Below are positions 16,486 through 26,635 of a stretch of 55,981 nucleotides of DNA, in pieces. The translations under genes and the position numbers were made by a program. Origin of the DNA: Bacteroidales bacterium (lineage in GTDB: Bacteria; Bacteroidota; Bacteroidia; Bacteroidales; UBA10428); assembly GCA_016934055.1 (NCBI GenBank), contig JAFGTR010000026.1, positions 1 to 55,981 of the forward strand, read 5' to 3'. The notes below the pieces were generated by a model. That model did no database searches and was not told the DNA's origin. It worked only from the letters and a program-made list of their open reading frames with translations. Within the stretch, counting starts at the first letter, position 1; each line of letters begins with the position of its first letter.

Positions 16486-17487
16486 TCATATATTCAGCTG
16501 ATCATGTAACATATTATTTAATGCATCAAGCTCCTTATGAAAATCAAAAAAGGGATGTTTCGCTGAAAAATACTGAATGGCTTTTATTGTTGACCGGATG
16601 AAATTTTTGTTGGCGGGATCATGCCTGTTAACCGGCCTGTGCCTGGCAGCATTTACAATTGACTGCACTTCTTTCATAAGGGGCATGGTTTTCTCATCTA
16701 TATATGTTTCTATGAATCTGTTCCAGGTATATGCAATACCGGATTCGGACGGGTGCAGCATATCGGTGGCATAAAAACGGTAGTCGCGCATTTCATCCAT
16801 GAAAATCTCATAGGCAGGGAAGTACTGCACATGCGGGTGTTGTTCTGCTATTTTATCGATGGCATAATGCAGGATTGATTTGCTTTTCTGGTTATTGACG
16901 GCACCTTCTTTCCAGTGTCTTACAGGACTGAGGGTGAAGACCACTGAGAGGTCTGCGTTGAATTCCTCAAGATCATATAACAGCTTATTCCAGGCGGTGA
17001 TGATCTCATCAGGATCAAGCAGATGACGGGTAAATTGAGAGGCGGGTATTTTGTGACAATTGGCAACTGTCATCCCGGTTTTGTTCAATTTGTAAATCCA
17101 GGCTGTTCCAAAGGTCAGAAAAAGGAACCGGGCTTTTCTGAGCAGTTCTGAAGAAAGGGCAAGGCTTTTATTTATCCTGTTGAGACAAATTTGCTGATCG
17201 GGGTGGGAGAAACCCGTGTAATGGTTTAAGCTTATCCATTGACCGTTGTGATAAATCAATTGTTCCGGAGAAAAGGGTTCATTGATCATAAGAATTCGCA
17301 GATTGTCAGCTATGGAGGCAGGGTTGAAAAGCGTACCGAAGGGATTATGACTGACTTTAAACTTCAGCGATTCCAGTTTTTCACCAATATAACCGGAAAA
17401 GCATGAGCCCATAAAGAGCATGGCTGAGGAATAGGTGATCCTGACGGGTGAAGGTTGGATATCAACGACGGTGCGAAAAGCATTCAT
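16486..17487 (-). CDS. GSCFA-domain protein (SGNH-hydrolase-like)
   Basis: The 333-residue protein contains the defining motif MGSCFSGYIGEKL near the N-terminus and HPSESGIAYTW near residue 240. GSCFA proteins are related to SGNH/GDSL esterases; the Ser of GSCFS and the His of HPSE are the likely catalytic residues. Substrates are not known. No signal peptide is seen, so it is probably cytoplasmic. I chose ATG 17487 over the in-frame ATG at 17499 because family members start close to the FRTVVDI-type strand. It shares no tight operon with its neighbours. Confidence 0.85.
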   Translation of the reverse strand: MNAFRTVVDIQPSPVRITYSSAMLFMGSCFSGYIGEKLESLKFKVSHNPFGTLFNPASIADNLRILMINEPFSPEQLIYHNGQWISLNHYTGFSHPDQQICLNRINKSLALSSELLRKARFLFLTFGTAWIYKLNKTGMTVANCHKIPASQFTRHLLDPDEIITAWNKLLYDLEEFNADLSVVFTLSPVRHWKEGAVNNQKSKSILHYAIDKIAEQHPHVQYFPAYEIFMDEMRDYRFYATDMLHPSESGIAYTWNRFIETYIDEKTMPLMKEVQSIVNAARHRPVNRHDPANKNFIRSTIKAIQYFSAKHPFFDFHKELDALNNMLHDQLNI

Positions 17488-17552
17488 AAGAGAATACAAT
17501 AGGTTGTTATTAAAATTAATATTTTTGAGCAGATTAACAAAACTGAATATTC

Positions 17553-17787
17553 ATGCAGGACATTATTAAAATCAGGACCGGCAGTCGTAACGGGTTATAT
17601 GATATAACCGGACTGGTCAAGAAAATTGTGAATGCTTCCGGTGTAAAAAACTGGTGTGGTTAATGTTTATGTACAGGGTGCCACTGAGGCCATTATGATA
17701 CAGGACAACTGGGATGAATCTGTTCAGCAGGATGTTATTTCCCTGCTGCAGAAATTGATTCCCAGGGGGCTTCTTTTAAAAATTTAA
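17553..17787 (+). pseudogene. Frameshifted, truncated yjbQ (UPF0047) relic
   Basis: Starting at ATG 17553, the translation gives IKIRTGSRNGLYDITGLV and NASGV, then a stop at 17661. One extra A in the six-A run 17645-17650 breaks the frame. In the +1 frame it resumes as TGVVNVYVQGATEAIMIQDN and ESVQQDVISLLQKLIP. This follows the N-terminal half of YjbQ/UPF0047 proteins (about 135 residues). The C-terminal half is missing. The relic overlaps the last 53 bases of queG on the opposite strand, so a deletion seems to have joined them. It is not a functional gene as it stands. Confidence 0.75.
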
Positions 17788-18694
17788 GATTACGCATGAA
17801 TCCTTTATATCCAACCCGTTTCACAGCTGAGCCTGAAAAAAGAGTATTAAACTGTTCTTCCGTTAGCTGGTAAAATTCTTCACGGCTCATTTCAAGCAGG
17901 CCTTTAACAGGTGAGAGTTCTTTCGTATTATGGGGTGTTGCCTGACGGTTCCAGGCGCATACATCCTGACATATATCACAACCGAAGACACGGTTTTTGA
18001 GTCTACCCCTGAAGGCAGCCGGAATATCTCCTTTGTTTTCGATGGTCAGATAAGAAATACACCGGCTTCCGTCAATCAGATATGGTTTGACAATGGCTCC
18101 TGTGGGGCAGGCCCTGATGCAACGGTCGCAATCACCACACAGGTCTGTGATGGGTTTATCGTAATGCAATGGCCGGTCGATCATTAGCGTACCGATGAAA
18201 AAGAAAGAACCTTTGCCGGGAACAATAAGGTTTGAATTCTTGCCCATCCAGCCTGTGCCAGCCCTGACAGCCCAGGCTTTATCCATGACTGGTGCAGAAT
18301 CGGAAAATGCCCTTCCGGCTGTTTTTCCAATCGTTGTATTGATAATTTGAAGCAATGAATACAGTTTTTTTCTGATGAGCTTATGATAATCCTTTCCGTA
18401 AGCATATTTGGAAATGACAGGAGCCCCGGGATCAGCCTGTTTTTTATCGGTAAAGTAATTCAGAAGAACAACAATTACAGATTTGGTTCCGGGTACCAGT
18501 TTGGTTACATCACCCCGTTTTTCGGCATGATTTTCCATGTATTGCATAGTGCCGTGATATCCGAGTGAAAGCCATTGGTTCAGCTTTTCCTTTTCTTTGT
18601 GAAGAATTATGGCCGGTGCTATACCACAGGCATCAAAACCCAGCCTTTTGGCTTCGTCTTTAATAATGGCGGAATGTTGTTCAAGGTCATCCAT
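17735..18694 (-). CDS. queG: Epoxyqueuosine reductase
   Basis: QueG reduces epoxyqueuosine to queuosine in tRNA, using cobalamin and two [4Fe-4S] clusters. The cluster ligands are clear: CGDCDRCIRACPTGAI and CDICQDVCAWN. The upstream cobalamin-binding region (AVRAGTGWMGKNSNLIVPGKGS) is present. At 319 residues it is the short form without the C-terminal HEAT extension of the E. coli enzyme. I prefer ATG 18694 (MDDLEQ) to the in-frame ATG at 18709. Its last codons lie within DNA that on the other strand is the yjbQ relic, so the C-terminal tail may have been changed by that rearrangement. Confidence 0.93.
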   Translation of the reverse strand: MDDLEQHSAIIKDEAKRLGFDACGIAPAIILHKEKEKLNQWLSLGYHGTMQYMENHAEKRGDVTKLVPGTKSVIVVLLNYFTDKKQADPGAPVISKYAYGKDYHKLIRKKLYSLLQIINTTIGKTAGRAFSDSAPVMDKAWAVRAGTGWMGKNSNLIVPGKGSFFFIGTLMIDRPLHYDKPITDLCGDCDRCIRACPTGAIVKPYLIDGSRCISYLTIENKGDIPAAFRGRLKNRVFGCDICQDVCAWNRQATPHNTKELSPVKGLLEMSREEFYQLTEEQFNTLFSGSAVKRVGYKGFMRNLKFLKEAPWESISAAGK

Positions 18695-18772
18695 GTTCCT
18701 GGATAACAATGGCTTTATAATAAATTCAGGTTGTCAGTAATAAATTCTTAATACGATCTGAGAATTAAGAAC

Positions 18773-18860
18773 CAATGTCGTTAAGTTAAGGATTTTTTTG
18801 TCCTCTCCCTGCACACTCTCCGGGAGAAGGACATAATTCGGTCTTAACTTAACGACATTG
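18773..18860. mobile_element. MITE-like element with 18-bp terminal inverted repeats and target duplication
   Basis: The ends CAATGTCGTTAAGTTAAG (18773-18790) and its exact reverse complement (18843-18860) form a perfect 18-bp inverted repeat. Inside is a second hairpin (GTCCTCTCCC against GGGAG-A-AGGAC, 18800-18832). The element is flanked by an 11-bp direct repeat, GAATTAAGAAC, at 18762-18772 and 18860-18870, which looks like a target-site duplication (one base is shared with the element end). It encodes nothing and would need a transposase in trans. Confidence 0.8.
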
Positions 18861-18887
18861 AATTAAGAACGACGATTTTTGATTTAT
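18860..18887. repeat. Degenerate heptamer array, left member of an inverted pair
   Basis: Units GAATTAA, GAACGAC, GATTTTT, GATTTAT follow the MITE-like element, and GAATTAAGAAC also precedes it, so the element probably inserted into this array. The array is inverted relative to 18942-18976. Confidence 0.6.
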
Positions 18888-18941
18888 TGGAAAGTCTAAG
18901 TGTGTATAGTATTGATTTTCTTGTTTATGTATTTGACTTCA

Positions 18942-18976
18942 AAAATCTAAAATCGTAAATCTTCAATCTTAATTCT
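18942..18976. repeat. Degenerate heptamer array, right member of an inverted pair
   Basis: Five 7-bp units (AAAATCT, AAAATCG, TAAATCT, TCAATCT, TAATTCT) face the array at 18860-18887 across a 54-bp spacer with no gene. The remainder of the gap up to 19036 holds nothing I recognise. Confidence 0.7.
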
Positions 18977-19036
18977 TTTCTTTTTGTAAGCTTTATAAGA
19001 ACTATAGTTCAATATTACATGGCAGGAGAATGATCA

Positions 19037-22003
19037 TCAGAGTTTTTTCTTGACCTCGAAGGTTTCGTATGCTTCGATGATATCACCGACTTTGATATCG
19101 TTGTAGTTTTCAATATTTAATCCGCAATCCTGGCCGCTCACAACTTCCTTGACATCGTCTTTAAAACGTTTTAAGGAGGCAAGTTCCCCTGAATAAACCA
19201 CGATGCCTTCACGGATAATCCTTACCTTTGAGTTTCGTTTTATTTTACCTTCCTTCACCATACATCCGGCGATTGTACCAACTTTGGTAATCTTGAAGGT
19301 CTCCATTATCTCAAGGGTAGCTTGTATTTCTTCTTTGATCTCTGGTGACAGCATGCCTTCCATAGCCGATTTGATCTCGTTGATGGCATTGTAAATGATT
19401 GAATATATGCGGATGTCGATTTCTTCTTTTTCTGCCAGTTTGCGGGCCTGTAAAGAGGGGCGCACCTGGAATCCGATCACAATTGCGTTTGAAGCTGCTG
19501 CCAGCAGGATATCACCTTCAGAGATCTGGCCAACAGCTTTATGAATAACATTAACCTGGATTTCTTCGGTTGATAGTTTTATAAGGGAATCAGACAAAGC
19601 TTCAACTGAACCGTCGACGTCACCTTTGACGATAATGTTCAGTTCTTTAAAGGAGCCAATGGCGATTCTCCGTCCAATCTCATCAAGGGTGATATGTTTC
19701 TGTGTGCGGAGGCCTTGTTCGCGCTGCAGTTGTTCTCTTTTATTTGCGATCTCTTTAGCCTCCTTTTCAGTGTCCATGATATTGAATTTGTCACCTGCCT
19801 GCGGTGCGCCGGTCAATCCAAGGACCAGCACAGGTGTTGAAGGTCCTGCTTCCTCGATCCTTTTGCCACGTTCGTTGTACATGGCTTTAACGCGGCCGGA
19901 ATGATAGCCTGCCAGCATAATATCGCCGACACGGAGTGTTCCGGACTGTACCAGCAGTGTTGCAATGTAACCCCTTCCTTTGTCAAGAGACGATTCAATG
20001 ACGGTACCTGATGCGTGTTTTTTTGGATTGGCTTCTAATTCGAGCATTTCGGCTTCGAGCAGCACCTTATCCAGCAGGGTGGAAATATTAAGTCCGCTTT
20101 TGGCTGAGATTTCCTGCGACTGATATTTCCCGCCCCAGTCTTCGACCAGGATGTTCATGTTGGCGAGCGATTCTTTAATTTTGTCGGGATTAGCAGTGGA
20201 TTTGTCAATTTTATTAATGGCAAAAACCATTGGAACACCGGCAGCCTGGGCATGGTTAATGGCTTCGAGGGTTTGTGGCATGACACCGTCATCAGCGGCA
20301 ACCACGATAATGGCAACATCAGTGATCTGGGCACCTCTTGCCCGCATAGCCGTGAAGGCTTCATGACCGGGGGTATCCAGAAATGTAATCTGACGGCCGT
20401 CTTCCAGTTCTACCCCGTAAGCTCCGATATGTTGCGTGATACCGCCGGCTTCTCCTGCTATCACATTAGCATTCCGGATATAATCGAGCAACTTGGTTTT
20501 CCCGTGGTCGACATGCCCCATAACAGTGACAATAGGCGGACGGGGGATCAGGTCATTTTCATCGTCTTTTTCTTCTGTTATGGATTCCTGTAATTCAACA
20601 GTAACAAATTCAACCGTATAATTGAATTCTTCGGCAACAAGGACCAGGGTTTCAGCATCGAGTCGCTGGTTAATTGAGACCATGACGCCAAGACTCATAC
20701 AAGAGGAAATGACTTCGTTTACCGGAACGTGCATCAGGTTAGCCAATTCATTTACACTGACAAATTCCGTCACCCTGATAACATTTTTATCTTTTTCCTT
20801 TTGTTCTTCTTGAAGCTGAAGGCGCTGGCTTGCTATTTCACGTTTTTCCTTACGGTATTTTGAACCTTTTGATTTTCCTTTTGATGACATCCGCGCAAAA
20901 GTGTCTTTTATCTGGCGGTCAACATCTTCTTCGCTTACTTCTGCATGATATCCTTTTCGTTTTTTCTTCTTTTTACCAAATTTATCTTCTTCGCTGGCTT
21001 CTTTACTGGCACCGGGTTCAACGGCAATCCTGTGCGTATCTTTTTTGATACGCTGACGTTTTTTCTTTCTGCCGCTTTCATCATCTTCACTTTTGCGCTT
21101 ATCAGCCGGGAGATTTAATTTTCCAACAATATATGGTCCGCTCAGCTTTTCAACAGATGCCCTGATAATTTCTTCTTCAGGTTCTTCTGATATTTCTTTT
21201 TCAGTGGCGGGCTCTTTAGCCTCAGTTAATTTTGCAGCCGAATCCATACGACGTGCTGCAGTTTTTGCTTTACGCTCTTCCTCTTTTTGCTGCTTTGATT
21301 TTTTTGGCGGCCTTGTACGTTGATTCATAGAATCAAGATCGATCTTGCCAACCACTTTTACTTCGAGTTCTTTGACTTCTGGTTTAATAAAAGTATCTTC
21401 TTCTTCGTCAGGTATCGTGGTGATTTCATCCTCTGCCTGTTCATTTAATTCTTCAGGTAAAGCTTCAGGTTCCTTTACAACATCGGTGCTTTCTTTTTCC
21501 GGTTCGGGTTCCCTGGCTTCTTTCTCTGATATGACTTCTTTTTTGGCCTGCGGACTTACTTTTTCTTCCTTCGTTTTTTTGGAAGGTGTCATCTTATCAA
21601 CATCAATCTTTCCCAGTATGTTGAGTTTAATAGATGAGGGCTTTTCAGGCTTTTTGTCGGTCTCTTTTTCATGAAGAATCTCAGGCGTGTGAATGTCTTT
21701 GATCAGGACTTCTTCATCATATTCTGCATTTTCGGTTTCAACAGTTTCTTTAATGTCATTTAATGAGATGGTCTCGTGTTTTTCGCGGAGATGTTTGAGA
21801 TTCAGCTTTTCAGATTCCTTTTTAACATTCAGATCAGAGCTGTATTCTTTCAGTAACAGATCATGCTGTTCGGGCGTAATCTTTGTATTAGGGTTAGAAT
21901 CAATTTTAACGCCTTGTTTATGCAGAAATTCTACAATGGTAGAAATCCCCACATTCAACTCCCTTGCAATTTTGCTTAATCGTGTAACTTTTATATCTGA
22001 CAT
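19037..22003 (-). CDS. infB: Translation initiation factor IF-2
   Basis: IF-2 is the GTPase that brings initiator tRNA to the ribosome. The 988-residue protein has a winged-helix N-terminus ([19 protein letters not shown]). A long, highly charged Lys/Glu-rich linker runs to about residue 400, followed by a second IF2-N domain. The GTPase domain has [12 protein letters not shown] (P-loop), [10 protein letters not shown] (switch I), DTPGHEAF (switch II) and NKID. Domains II, III and the fMet-tRNA-binding C-domain complete it. The long charged linker is usual in Bacteroidota. It is the last gene of rimP-nusA-infB, 69 bases after nusA. Confidence 0.98.
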   Translation of the reverse strand: MSDIKVTRLSKIARELNVGISTIVEFLHKQGVKIDSNPNTKITPEQHDLLLKEYSSDLNVKKESEKLNLKHLREKHETISLNDIKETVETENAEYDEEVLIKDIHTPEILHEKETDKKPEKPSSIKLNILGKIDVDKMTPSKKTKEEKVSPQAKKEVISEKEAREPEPEKESTDVVKEPEALPEELNEQAEDEITTIPDEEEDTFIKPEVKELEVKVVGKIDLDSMNQRTRPPKKSKQQKEEERKAKTAARRMDSAAKLTEAKEPATEKEISEEPEEEIIRASVEKLSGPYIVGKLNLPADKRKSEDDESGRKKKRQRIKKDTHRIAVEPGASKEASEEDKFGKKKKKRKGYHAEVSEEDVDRQIKDTFARMSSKGKSKGSKYRKEKREIASQRLQLQEEQKEKDKNVIRVTEFVSVNELANLMHVPVNEVISSCMSLGVMVSINQRLDAETLVLVAEEFNYTVEFVTVELQESITEEKDDENDLIPRPPIVTVMGHVDHGKTKLLDYIRNANVIAGEAGGITQHIGAYGVELEDGRQITFLDTPGHEAFTAMRARGAQITDVAIIVVAADDGVMPQTLEAINHAQAAGVPMVFAINKIDKSTANPDKIKESLANMNILVEDWGGKYQSQEISAKSGLNISTLLDKVLLEAEMLELEANPKKHASGTVIESSLDKGRGYIATLLVQSGTLRVGDIMLAGYHSGRVKAMYNERGKRIEEAGPSTPVLVLGLTGAPQAGDKFNIMDTEKEAKEIANKREQLQREQGLRTQKHITLDEIGRRIAIGSFKELNIIVKGDVDGSVEALSDSLIKLSTEEIQVNVIHKAVGQISEGDILLAAASNAIVIGFQVRPSLQARKLAEKEEIDIRIYSIIYNAINEIKSAMEGMLSPEIKEEIQATLEIMETFKITKVGTIAGCMVKEGKIKRNSKVRIIREGIVVYSGELASLKRFKDDVKEVVSGQDCGLNIENYNDIKVGDIIEAYETFEVKKKL

Positions 22004-22072
22004 CAGCGTTAAATAGTTGTTTTAAAAACGACAAAGTTAGAAAATCCTTGAAAATATATTCATTCAAATAGA

Positions 22073-23311
22073 TTATTCAAATTCTGCCTTTAGAATTTTA
22101 ATGACTTCTTTGACTGTTTCTTCTTCCAGGTCAGTACGTTTAACAAGATCTTCAATAGTCAGGTTCAGTACACTTTTAGCTGTGTCACAGCCGACGGCTT
22201 TCAGTTCATCGATGATCCAGCTGTCAATTTCATCGCCAAATTCTTCAAGATTGACATCTTCATCATCTTCAAGGTCTGTTTCACGGTATACATCAATTTC
22301 GTATCCGGTAAGCTGACTGGCCAGTTTAATATTCAATCCGCCTTTGCCGATGGCAAGTGATACTTCGTTGGGTTTAAGATAGACATCGGCCTTTTTGTTT
22401 TTCTCATCGATACGGATACTTGATATTTTAGCCGGACTCAGTGCTCTGGTAATAAACAATTGTATATTGTTCGTGAAATTGATCACATCAATGTTTTCAT
22501 TTTTCAATTCCCTGACGATGCCATGAATTCTTGATCCTTTCATGCCGACACATGCGCCCACGGGATCGATACGGTCATCATACGATTCAACGGCAACCTT
22601 AGCCCGTTCACCCGGAATCCTGACAATTTTTTTGATGGTGATGAGGCCATCGAAAATTTCCGGTACTTCAAGCTCAAAGAGTCGTTCAAGAAAAACAGGT
22701 GAAGTTCTTGACATGATGATCAGAGGCGTATTATTACGCATTTCCACCTTAATAACAACAGCCCTCAGCGTATCACCCTTGCGGAAATAATCGGTGGGAA
22801 TCTGTTCTGTTTTCGGAAGGATGAGCTCGTTGCCATCCTCATCAAGGACAAGGATTTCACGTTTCCAGACCTGGTATACCTCCCCGGTAACAATTTCACC
22901 AATGCGGTCACGGTATTTTTGAAAGATGTTGTTTTTTTCGAGATCAAGAATGCGGGCGGTAAGATTTTGTCTCAACGCTAAAATGGCGCGTCGGCCAAAG
23001 TCACTCAATTTGACTTCATCCGTCACTTCTTCACCCACCTCATAATCTTCATCAATTTTTTTAGCTTCTGAGAGGGTAATCTGCAGGTTCGGATCTGTAA
23101 TGTCGTCATCCTCTACAACCTGTCGATTACGCCAAATTTCAAAGTCTCCCTTGTCAATGTTGATGATAACATCAAAATTTTCGTCAGTTCCGTACATTTT
23201 CACAAGCATACCTTTGAAGACATCTTCAAGGACACTCATCATGGTGGCACGATCAATATTCTTAAGGTCCTTAAACTCAGAAAATGTTTCGATTAAATTC
23301 AACGTTTCCAT
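22073..23311 (-). CDS. nusA: Transcription termination/antitermination factor NusA
   Basis: NusA binds RNA polymerase and nascent RNA and modulates pausing and termination. The 412-residue protein has the N-terminal polymerase-binding domain, an S1 domain (about 135-200, around EIVTGEVYQVWKR) and two KH domains (about 230-345, including GMKGSRIHGIVREL and GKGGLNIKLASQLTG). A short helical C-terminus has one Asp/Glu-rich segment. It lacks the long C-terminal acidic repeats of the E. coli protein. It lies 18 bases after rimP and is cotranscribed with it and infB. Confidence 0.97.
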   Translation of the reverse strand: METLNLIETFSEFKDLKNIDRATMMSVLEDVFKGMLVKMYGTDENFDVIINIDKGDFEIWRNRQVVEDDDITDPNLQITLSEAKKIDEDYEVGEEVTDEVKLSDFGRRAILALRQNLTARILDLEKNNIFQKYRDRIGEIVTGEVYQVWKREILVLDEDGNELILPKTEQIPTDYFRKGDTLRAVVIKVEMRNNTPLIIMSRTSPVFLERLFELEVPEIFDGLITIKKIVRIPGERAKVAVESYDDRIDPVGACVGMKGSRIHGIVRELKNENIDVINFTNNIQLFITRALSPAKISSIRIDEKNKKADVYLKPNEVSLAIGKGGLNIKLASQLTGYEIDVYRETDLEDDEDVNLEEFGDEIDSWIIDELKAVGCDTAKSVLNLTIEDLVKRTDLEEETVKEVIKILKAEFE

Positions 23312-23329
23312 TCTTCTGTTCCTGATTAA

Positions 23330-23788
23330 TTATCGGATTAATAATTTAGCTGTTTTAACAGTATTATAGGATATTTCAACCGGATGAACCTTTGTTTCTT
23401 TCTTTTTCCCCGGTTGTTTCTTCATTTCTTTAATTTCAAGTGTGAATTTTTCATCATCAGCATTTCTTAGTATACCTTCTTTTGTTTCGCCATTGTTTTG
23501 AACCACTCTTACAGGTCTGCCGGTGCTTTTCTGATATTGAACAGGCAGTTTAAGAGGATTATCGATACCGGGTGATGAAACCTCAAGTTCATAGTCTTCA
23601 ACATCCCGGTTTAACTTGTTCTCAATAAGCCTGCTGATTGATACGCAATCATCCAGGGTAATTCCGTTAAGCGTATCCGCATAGACGATTATTTTATTCG
23701 AGGGTCTAACCTTTATGTCAACCAGGAAGAACCCTTTTTCCATCATAGCTTCTTCAATCAGAATACGTATGTTTTCAGCCTTTAACAT
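23330..23788 (-). CDS. rimP: Ribosome maturation factor RimP
   Basis: RimP helps assemble the 30S subunit. At 152 residues from ATG 23788 (MLKAENIRILIEEAM) it is normal in length; an in-frame ATG at 23809 would add seven hydrophobic residues not seen in the family. The motif YELEVSSPGIDNPL is the RimP hallmark (usually EVSSPGLDRPL). It heads the rimP-nusA-infB operon, with a promoter candidate about 65 bases upstream and a strong hairpin in between. Confidence 0.94.
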   Translation of the reverse strand: MLKAENIRILIEEAMMEKGFFLVDIKVRPSNKIIVYADTLNGITLDDCVSISRLIENKLNRDVEDYELEVSSPGIDNPLKLPVQYQKSTGRPVRVVQNNGETKEGILRNADDEKFTLEIKEMKKQPGKKKETKVHPVEISYNTVKTAKLLIR

Positions 23789-23812
23789 CACAAGGATATA
23801 AAGTAACAAAAT

Positions 23813-23830
23813 AGGGGACTGTTGTCCCCT
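23813..23830 (-). other. Hairpin in the rimP 5' leader
   Basis: AGGGGAC-TGTT-GTCCCCT (reading on the plus strand) is a perfect 7-bp stem with a four-base loop. It falls between the predicted transcription start and the rimP start codon. There is no T-run after it on the minus strand, so it is not an intrinsic terminator; it may regulate translation or mRNA stability. Confidence 0.55.
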
Positions 23831-23853
23831 AAACGATTTTTGAAAATTCCACG

Positions 23854-23886
23854 CAAAGTTAATTAAAAATTCCGGTAAACTGCAAA
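23854..23886 (-). promoter_or_regulatory. Candidate promoter of rimP-nusA-infB
   Basis: On the minus strand TTTG (23886-23883), a 21-base spacer and TAACTTTG (23861-23854) match the Bacteroidetes promoter pattern. The rest of the divergent gap up to 24168 is AT-rich and shows no other clear signal. Confidence 0.6.
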
Positions 23887-24168
23887 TATATTTGGTATTT
23901 TGTCGTATTGTTGCTTCAAATCTGAGGACTTTTACGGCTGATATTATTTTTATTCTTAAATTATTTTCACCTTTACTGCCATTAAATATTTCCCCGGTAT
24001 GTTTATATATAGTCGCAAAATGAATAACAAAGCGTATATTGTTTCTGATGTTGGTTGTGGTTTGTTGTTTTCTTTGCTCTTTGTTCTTTTAGACAGACTA
24101 TTAAGAAATTGATATACAGATAAAAATGATTTAGTTGCTTAAGAGTTCATTTCAGATATTTTCAACAA

Positions 24169-25407
24169 TTGACACAAAACAAACACAAAATCATAAATGA
24201 TCCGGTTCACGGATTTATTAAAATACCGACAGATTTTATTTTTGATCTGCTGGAACATCCTTTTGTACAAAGGTTAAGACGAATTAAGCAACTCGGCCTT
24301 ACAAGCCTGGTTTATCCCGGGGCAACGCATACGCGTTTCCAGCATGCTATTGGTGCATTACATCTTATGAATCAGGCTATTGACAACATACGACAGAAGG
24401 GATTAACTATTACCGATGAGGAGGCTGAAGCAGCGGCTGCGGCAATTTTGTTGCATGACATCGGGCACGGACCTTTTTCACATGCATTGGAACAAAGTAT
24501 AATACCTGACCTCACGCATGAGGATATCTCTTTCATACTTATGCAAAGGCTGAATAACGAATTTAAAGGGAAGCTCAGCCTGGCTTTGCAAATTTTCAAA
24601 AATCAGTATTCAAAAAAATTTTTACATCAGCTCATCTCAGGTCAGCTTGATATGGACAGGATGGATTACCTCATGCGCGACAGCTTTTATACTGGTGTGG
24701 CAGAAGCAACAATTGGAACAGAAAGAATCATAAAGATGCTGAATGTTGCAGATGACCAACTGGTGGTTGAATCAAAAGGAATTTATTCCATAGAAAAGTT
24801 TTTAATTGCCCGAAGACTGATGTATTGGCAGGTTTATTTTCACAAAACAGTCATTGCAGCTGAAAATATTTTAGTGAAGACTCTGCAACGCGCCAATCAT
24901 ATTGCAGAGAAAGATTCTGAACTTTTCGCTGCAGAAGCATTGGATTTTTTCTTCAGGAACAAGATTACCAGGAATGAATTAAAGGATGGCCATGACCTGG
25001 TTATTGAAAAGTATACCAGTCTTGATGATGACGATATAATCGTTTCAGCAAAGGCCTGGATCAATCATTCTGATCCGCTTTTGTCCTATCTTTCAGGTTG
25101 TCTGATCAAACGGGGTCTTCCCAAGGTTATGATCCAGGATACACCAATTGACGGAAGGCTTATTAAAAAGCTTAAGTTGAACGTGCAGGGTCTTTTCGGT
25201 ATTGATGAATCTCTTTCAGATTATCTCGTTTATCAGGGGCAAATCTGTAATCGTGCCTACAGCGGATCAGATGAAAAGATCAGAATTCTGTATAACAATG
25301 GTATTATTAAGGATATTACCGATTCGTCTGAGTTGTTTAATACTTCGCTGGTTACAAAGCCTTCGGTAAAATATTTTTTATGCTACCCGAAAGAATGTGA
25401 GGTTTAA
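24169..25407 (+). CDS. HD-domain phosphohydrolase
   Basis: The 412-residue protein carries the metal-binding HD motif HDIGHGPFSHALE (about residues 98-110). The flanking segments HTRFQHAIGALHLM and QLDMDRMDYLMRDS are typical of HD proteins related to dGTPases. The substrate is probably a nucleotide, but this branch is not characterised. The only start that keeps the conserved N-terminus (KIINDPVHGFI) is TTG at 24169; upstream in frame there is a stop at 24127 and no ATG. It precedes the lpx genes by about 100 bases in the same direction. Confidence 0.88.
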   Translation: MTQNKHKIINDPVHGFIKIPTDFIFDLLEHPFVQRLRRIKQLGLTSLVYPGATHTRFQHAIGALHLMNQAIDNIRQKGLTITDEEAEAAAAAILLHDIGHGPFSHALEQSIIPDLTHEDISFILMQRLNNEFKGKLSLALQIFKNQYSKKFLHQLISGQLDMDRMDYLMRDSFYTGVAEATIGTERIIKMLNVADDQLVVESKGIYSIEKFLIARRLMYWQVYFHKTVIAAENILVKTLQRANHIAEKDSELFAAEALDFFFRNKITRNELKDGHDLVIEKYTSLDDDDIIVSAKAWINHSDPLLSYLSGCLIKRGLPKVMIQDTPIDGRLIKKLKLNVQGLFGIDESLSDYLVYQGQICNRAYSGSDEKIRILYNNGIIKDITDSSELFNTSLVTKPSVKYFLCYPKECEV

Positions 25408-25512
25408 TTGTTAGTTTTGTGACATTTATATATAACTTGGCTATGCTGTCTGAAGGATTGCCTGACCAGTCAGCGATATTCTTTTTATTCATTAAATTAC
25501 CTGTTTATTACG

Positions 25513-26559
25513 ATGAATTTTACAGCGAAAATGATTGCTGATTTTTTAAAGGGTGAACTGGTCGGTAATCCGGATACTGTTGTTACAGAGGTGTCAAAGA
25601 TAGAGGAGGGGAAAGCAGGGACACTTTCATTTCTGGCCAATCCAAAATATGAAAAGTATTTGTATACGACAGCATCTTCTATTGTGCTTATAAACCGTGA
25701 TTTATCTGTCAATGGTACAGTAAAGCCCACCCTCATTAAAGTTGACGATGCTTATAAAGCATTTGCCTCATTGCTGGAACTGTATGCCAGCAACCTCCCG
25801 CAGAAATCAGGCACTGAACAGCCCAGTTATATACATTCTTCAGCAGTTGTAGGTTCAGGCTGTTATATTGGTGCTTTTGCTTATGTTGGAGAGCAGGCTG
25901 TTATCGGCCATAAGGTTAAGATATATCCCCATACTTATGTTGGTGATGGCGTTAAAATCGGAGACAACACAATACTGTATCCGGGTGTGAAAATTTATCA
26001 GGGCTGTGCTGTTGGTGCCAATTGTATTATTCATGCCGGTTCTGTTATAGGCAGTGATGGTTTTGGATTTGCACAGGGTGAGGACATGGGGTTTAAGAAG
26101 ATTCCGCAGCTGGGTATTGTTATTGTCGAAGATGATGTTGAAATCGGATCCAACGTAAGCATTGACAGGGCAACAATGGGTGCAACACTGATAGGTAAAG
26201 GCACTAAAATTGATAATTTGGTGCAGATTGCCCATAATGTGGAAATAGGCCATAATACGGTTATTATTTCACAGGCTGGGGTGGCGGGTTCTACCAAGAT
26301 TGGGAAAAATTGTGTGATTGCGGCGCAGGCCGGGTTGGTCGGGCATATAAAAATTGGTGACAATGTTATTATTGGCGCTCAGTCAGGGGTCTCCAACAAC
26401 ATTGAAGAAAATCGTGTATGCCTTGGTTCTCCGGCTATTGATGCCGGTATTCAGAAAAAAGCTCTGGTGGTGTTTAAGAAGCTGCCCGATATATACAGAA
26501 AAATTGGCGAATTTGAAAGATATATAAAAGATCATGCTGAAAATGAGCGCAAAAAATGA
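25513..26559 (+). CDS. lpxD: UDP-3-O-(3-hydroxyacyl)glucosamine N-acyltransferase
   Basis: LpxD adds the second acyl chain in lipid A synthesis. The 348-residue protein has the uridine-binding N-terminal domain (about 1-100), a left-handed beta-helix of hexapeptide repeats (about 105-320) and a C-terminal helix. The catalytic His is in [10 protein letters not shown]. It is the first of lpxD, lpxC/fabZ, lpxA, which are spaced 76 bases apart and then overlapping. It acts at the cytoplasmic side of the inner membrane. Confidence 0.96.
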   Translation: MNFTAKMIADFLKGELVGNPDTVVTEVSKIEEGKAGTLSFLANPKYEKYLYTTASSIVLINRDLSVNGTVKPTLIKVDDAYKAFASLLELYASNLPQKSGTEQPSYIHSSAVVGSGCYIGAFAYVGEQAVIGHKVKIYPHTYVGDGVKIGDNTILYPGVKIYQGCAVGANCIIHAGSVIGSDGFGFAQGEDMGFKKIPQLGIVIVEDDVEIGSNVSIDRATMGATLIGKGTKIDNLVQIAHNVEIGHNTVIISQAGVAGSTKIGKNCVIAAQAGLVGHIKIGDNVIIGAQSGVSNNIEENRVCLGSPAIDAGIQKKALVVFKKLPDIYRKIGEFERYIKDHAENERKK

Positions 26560-26635
26560 TTTTATCATAGAATAATTTTTTCTATCTTGCGCCATTTTTG
26601 AATAAATTCGTTAGTATTGCATAAATTGTTGCACA

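Noticed and set aside
23813..23830. Intrinsic terminator before rimP
   Set aside because: The stem is good but no T-run follows on the minus strand; it is listed as a leader hairpin instead.
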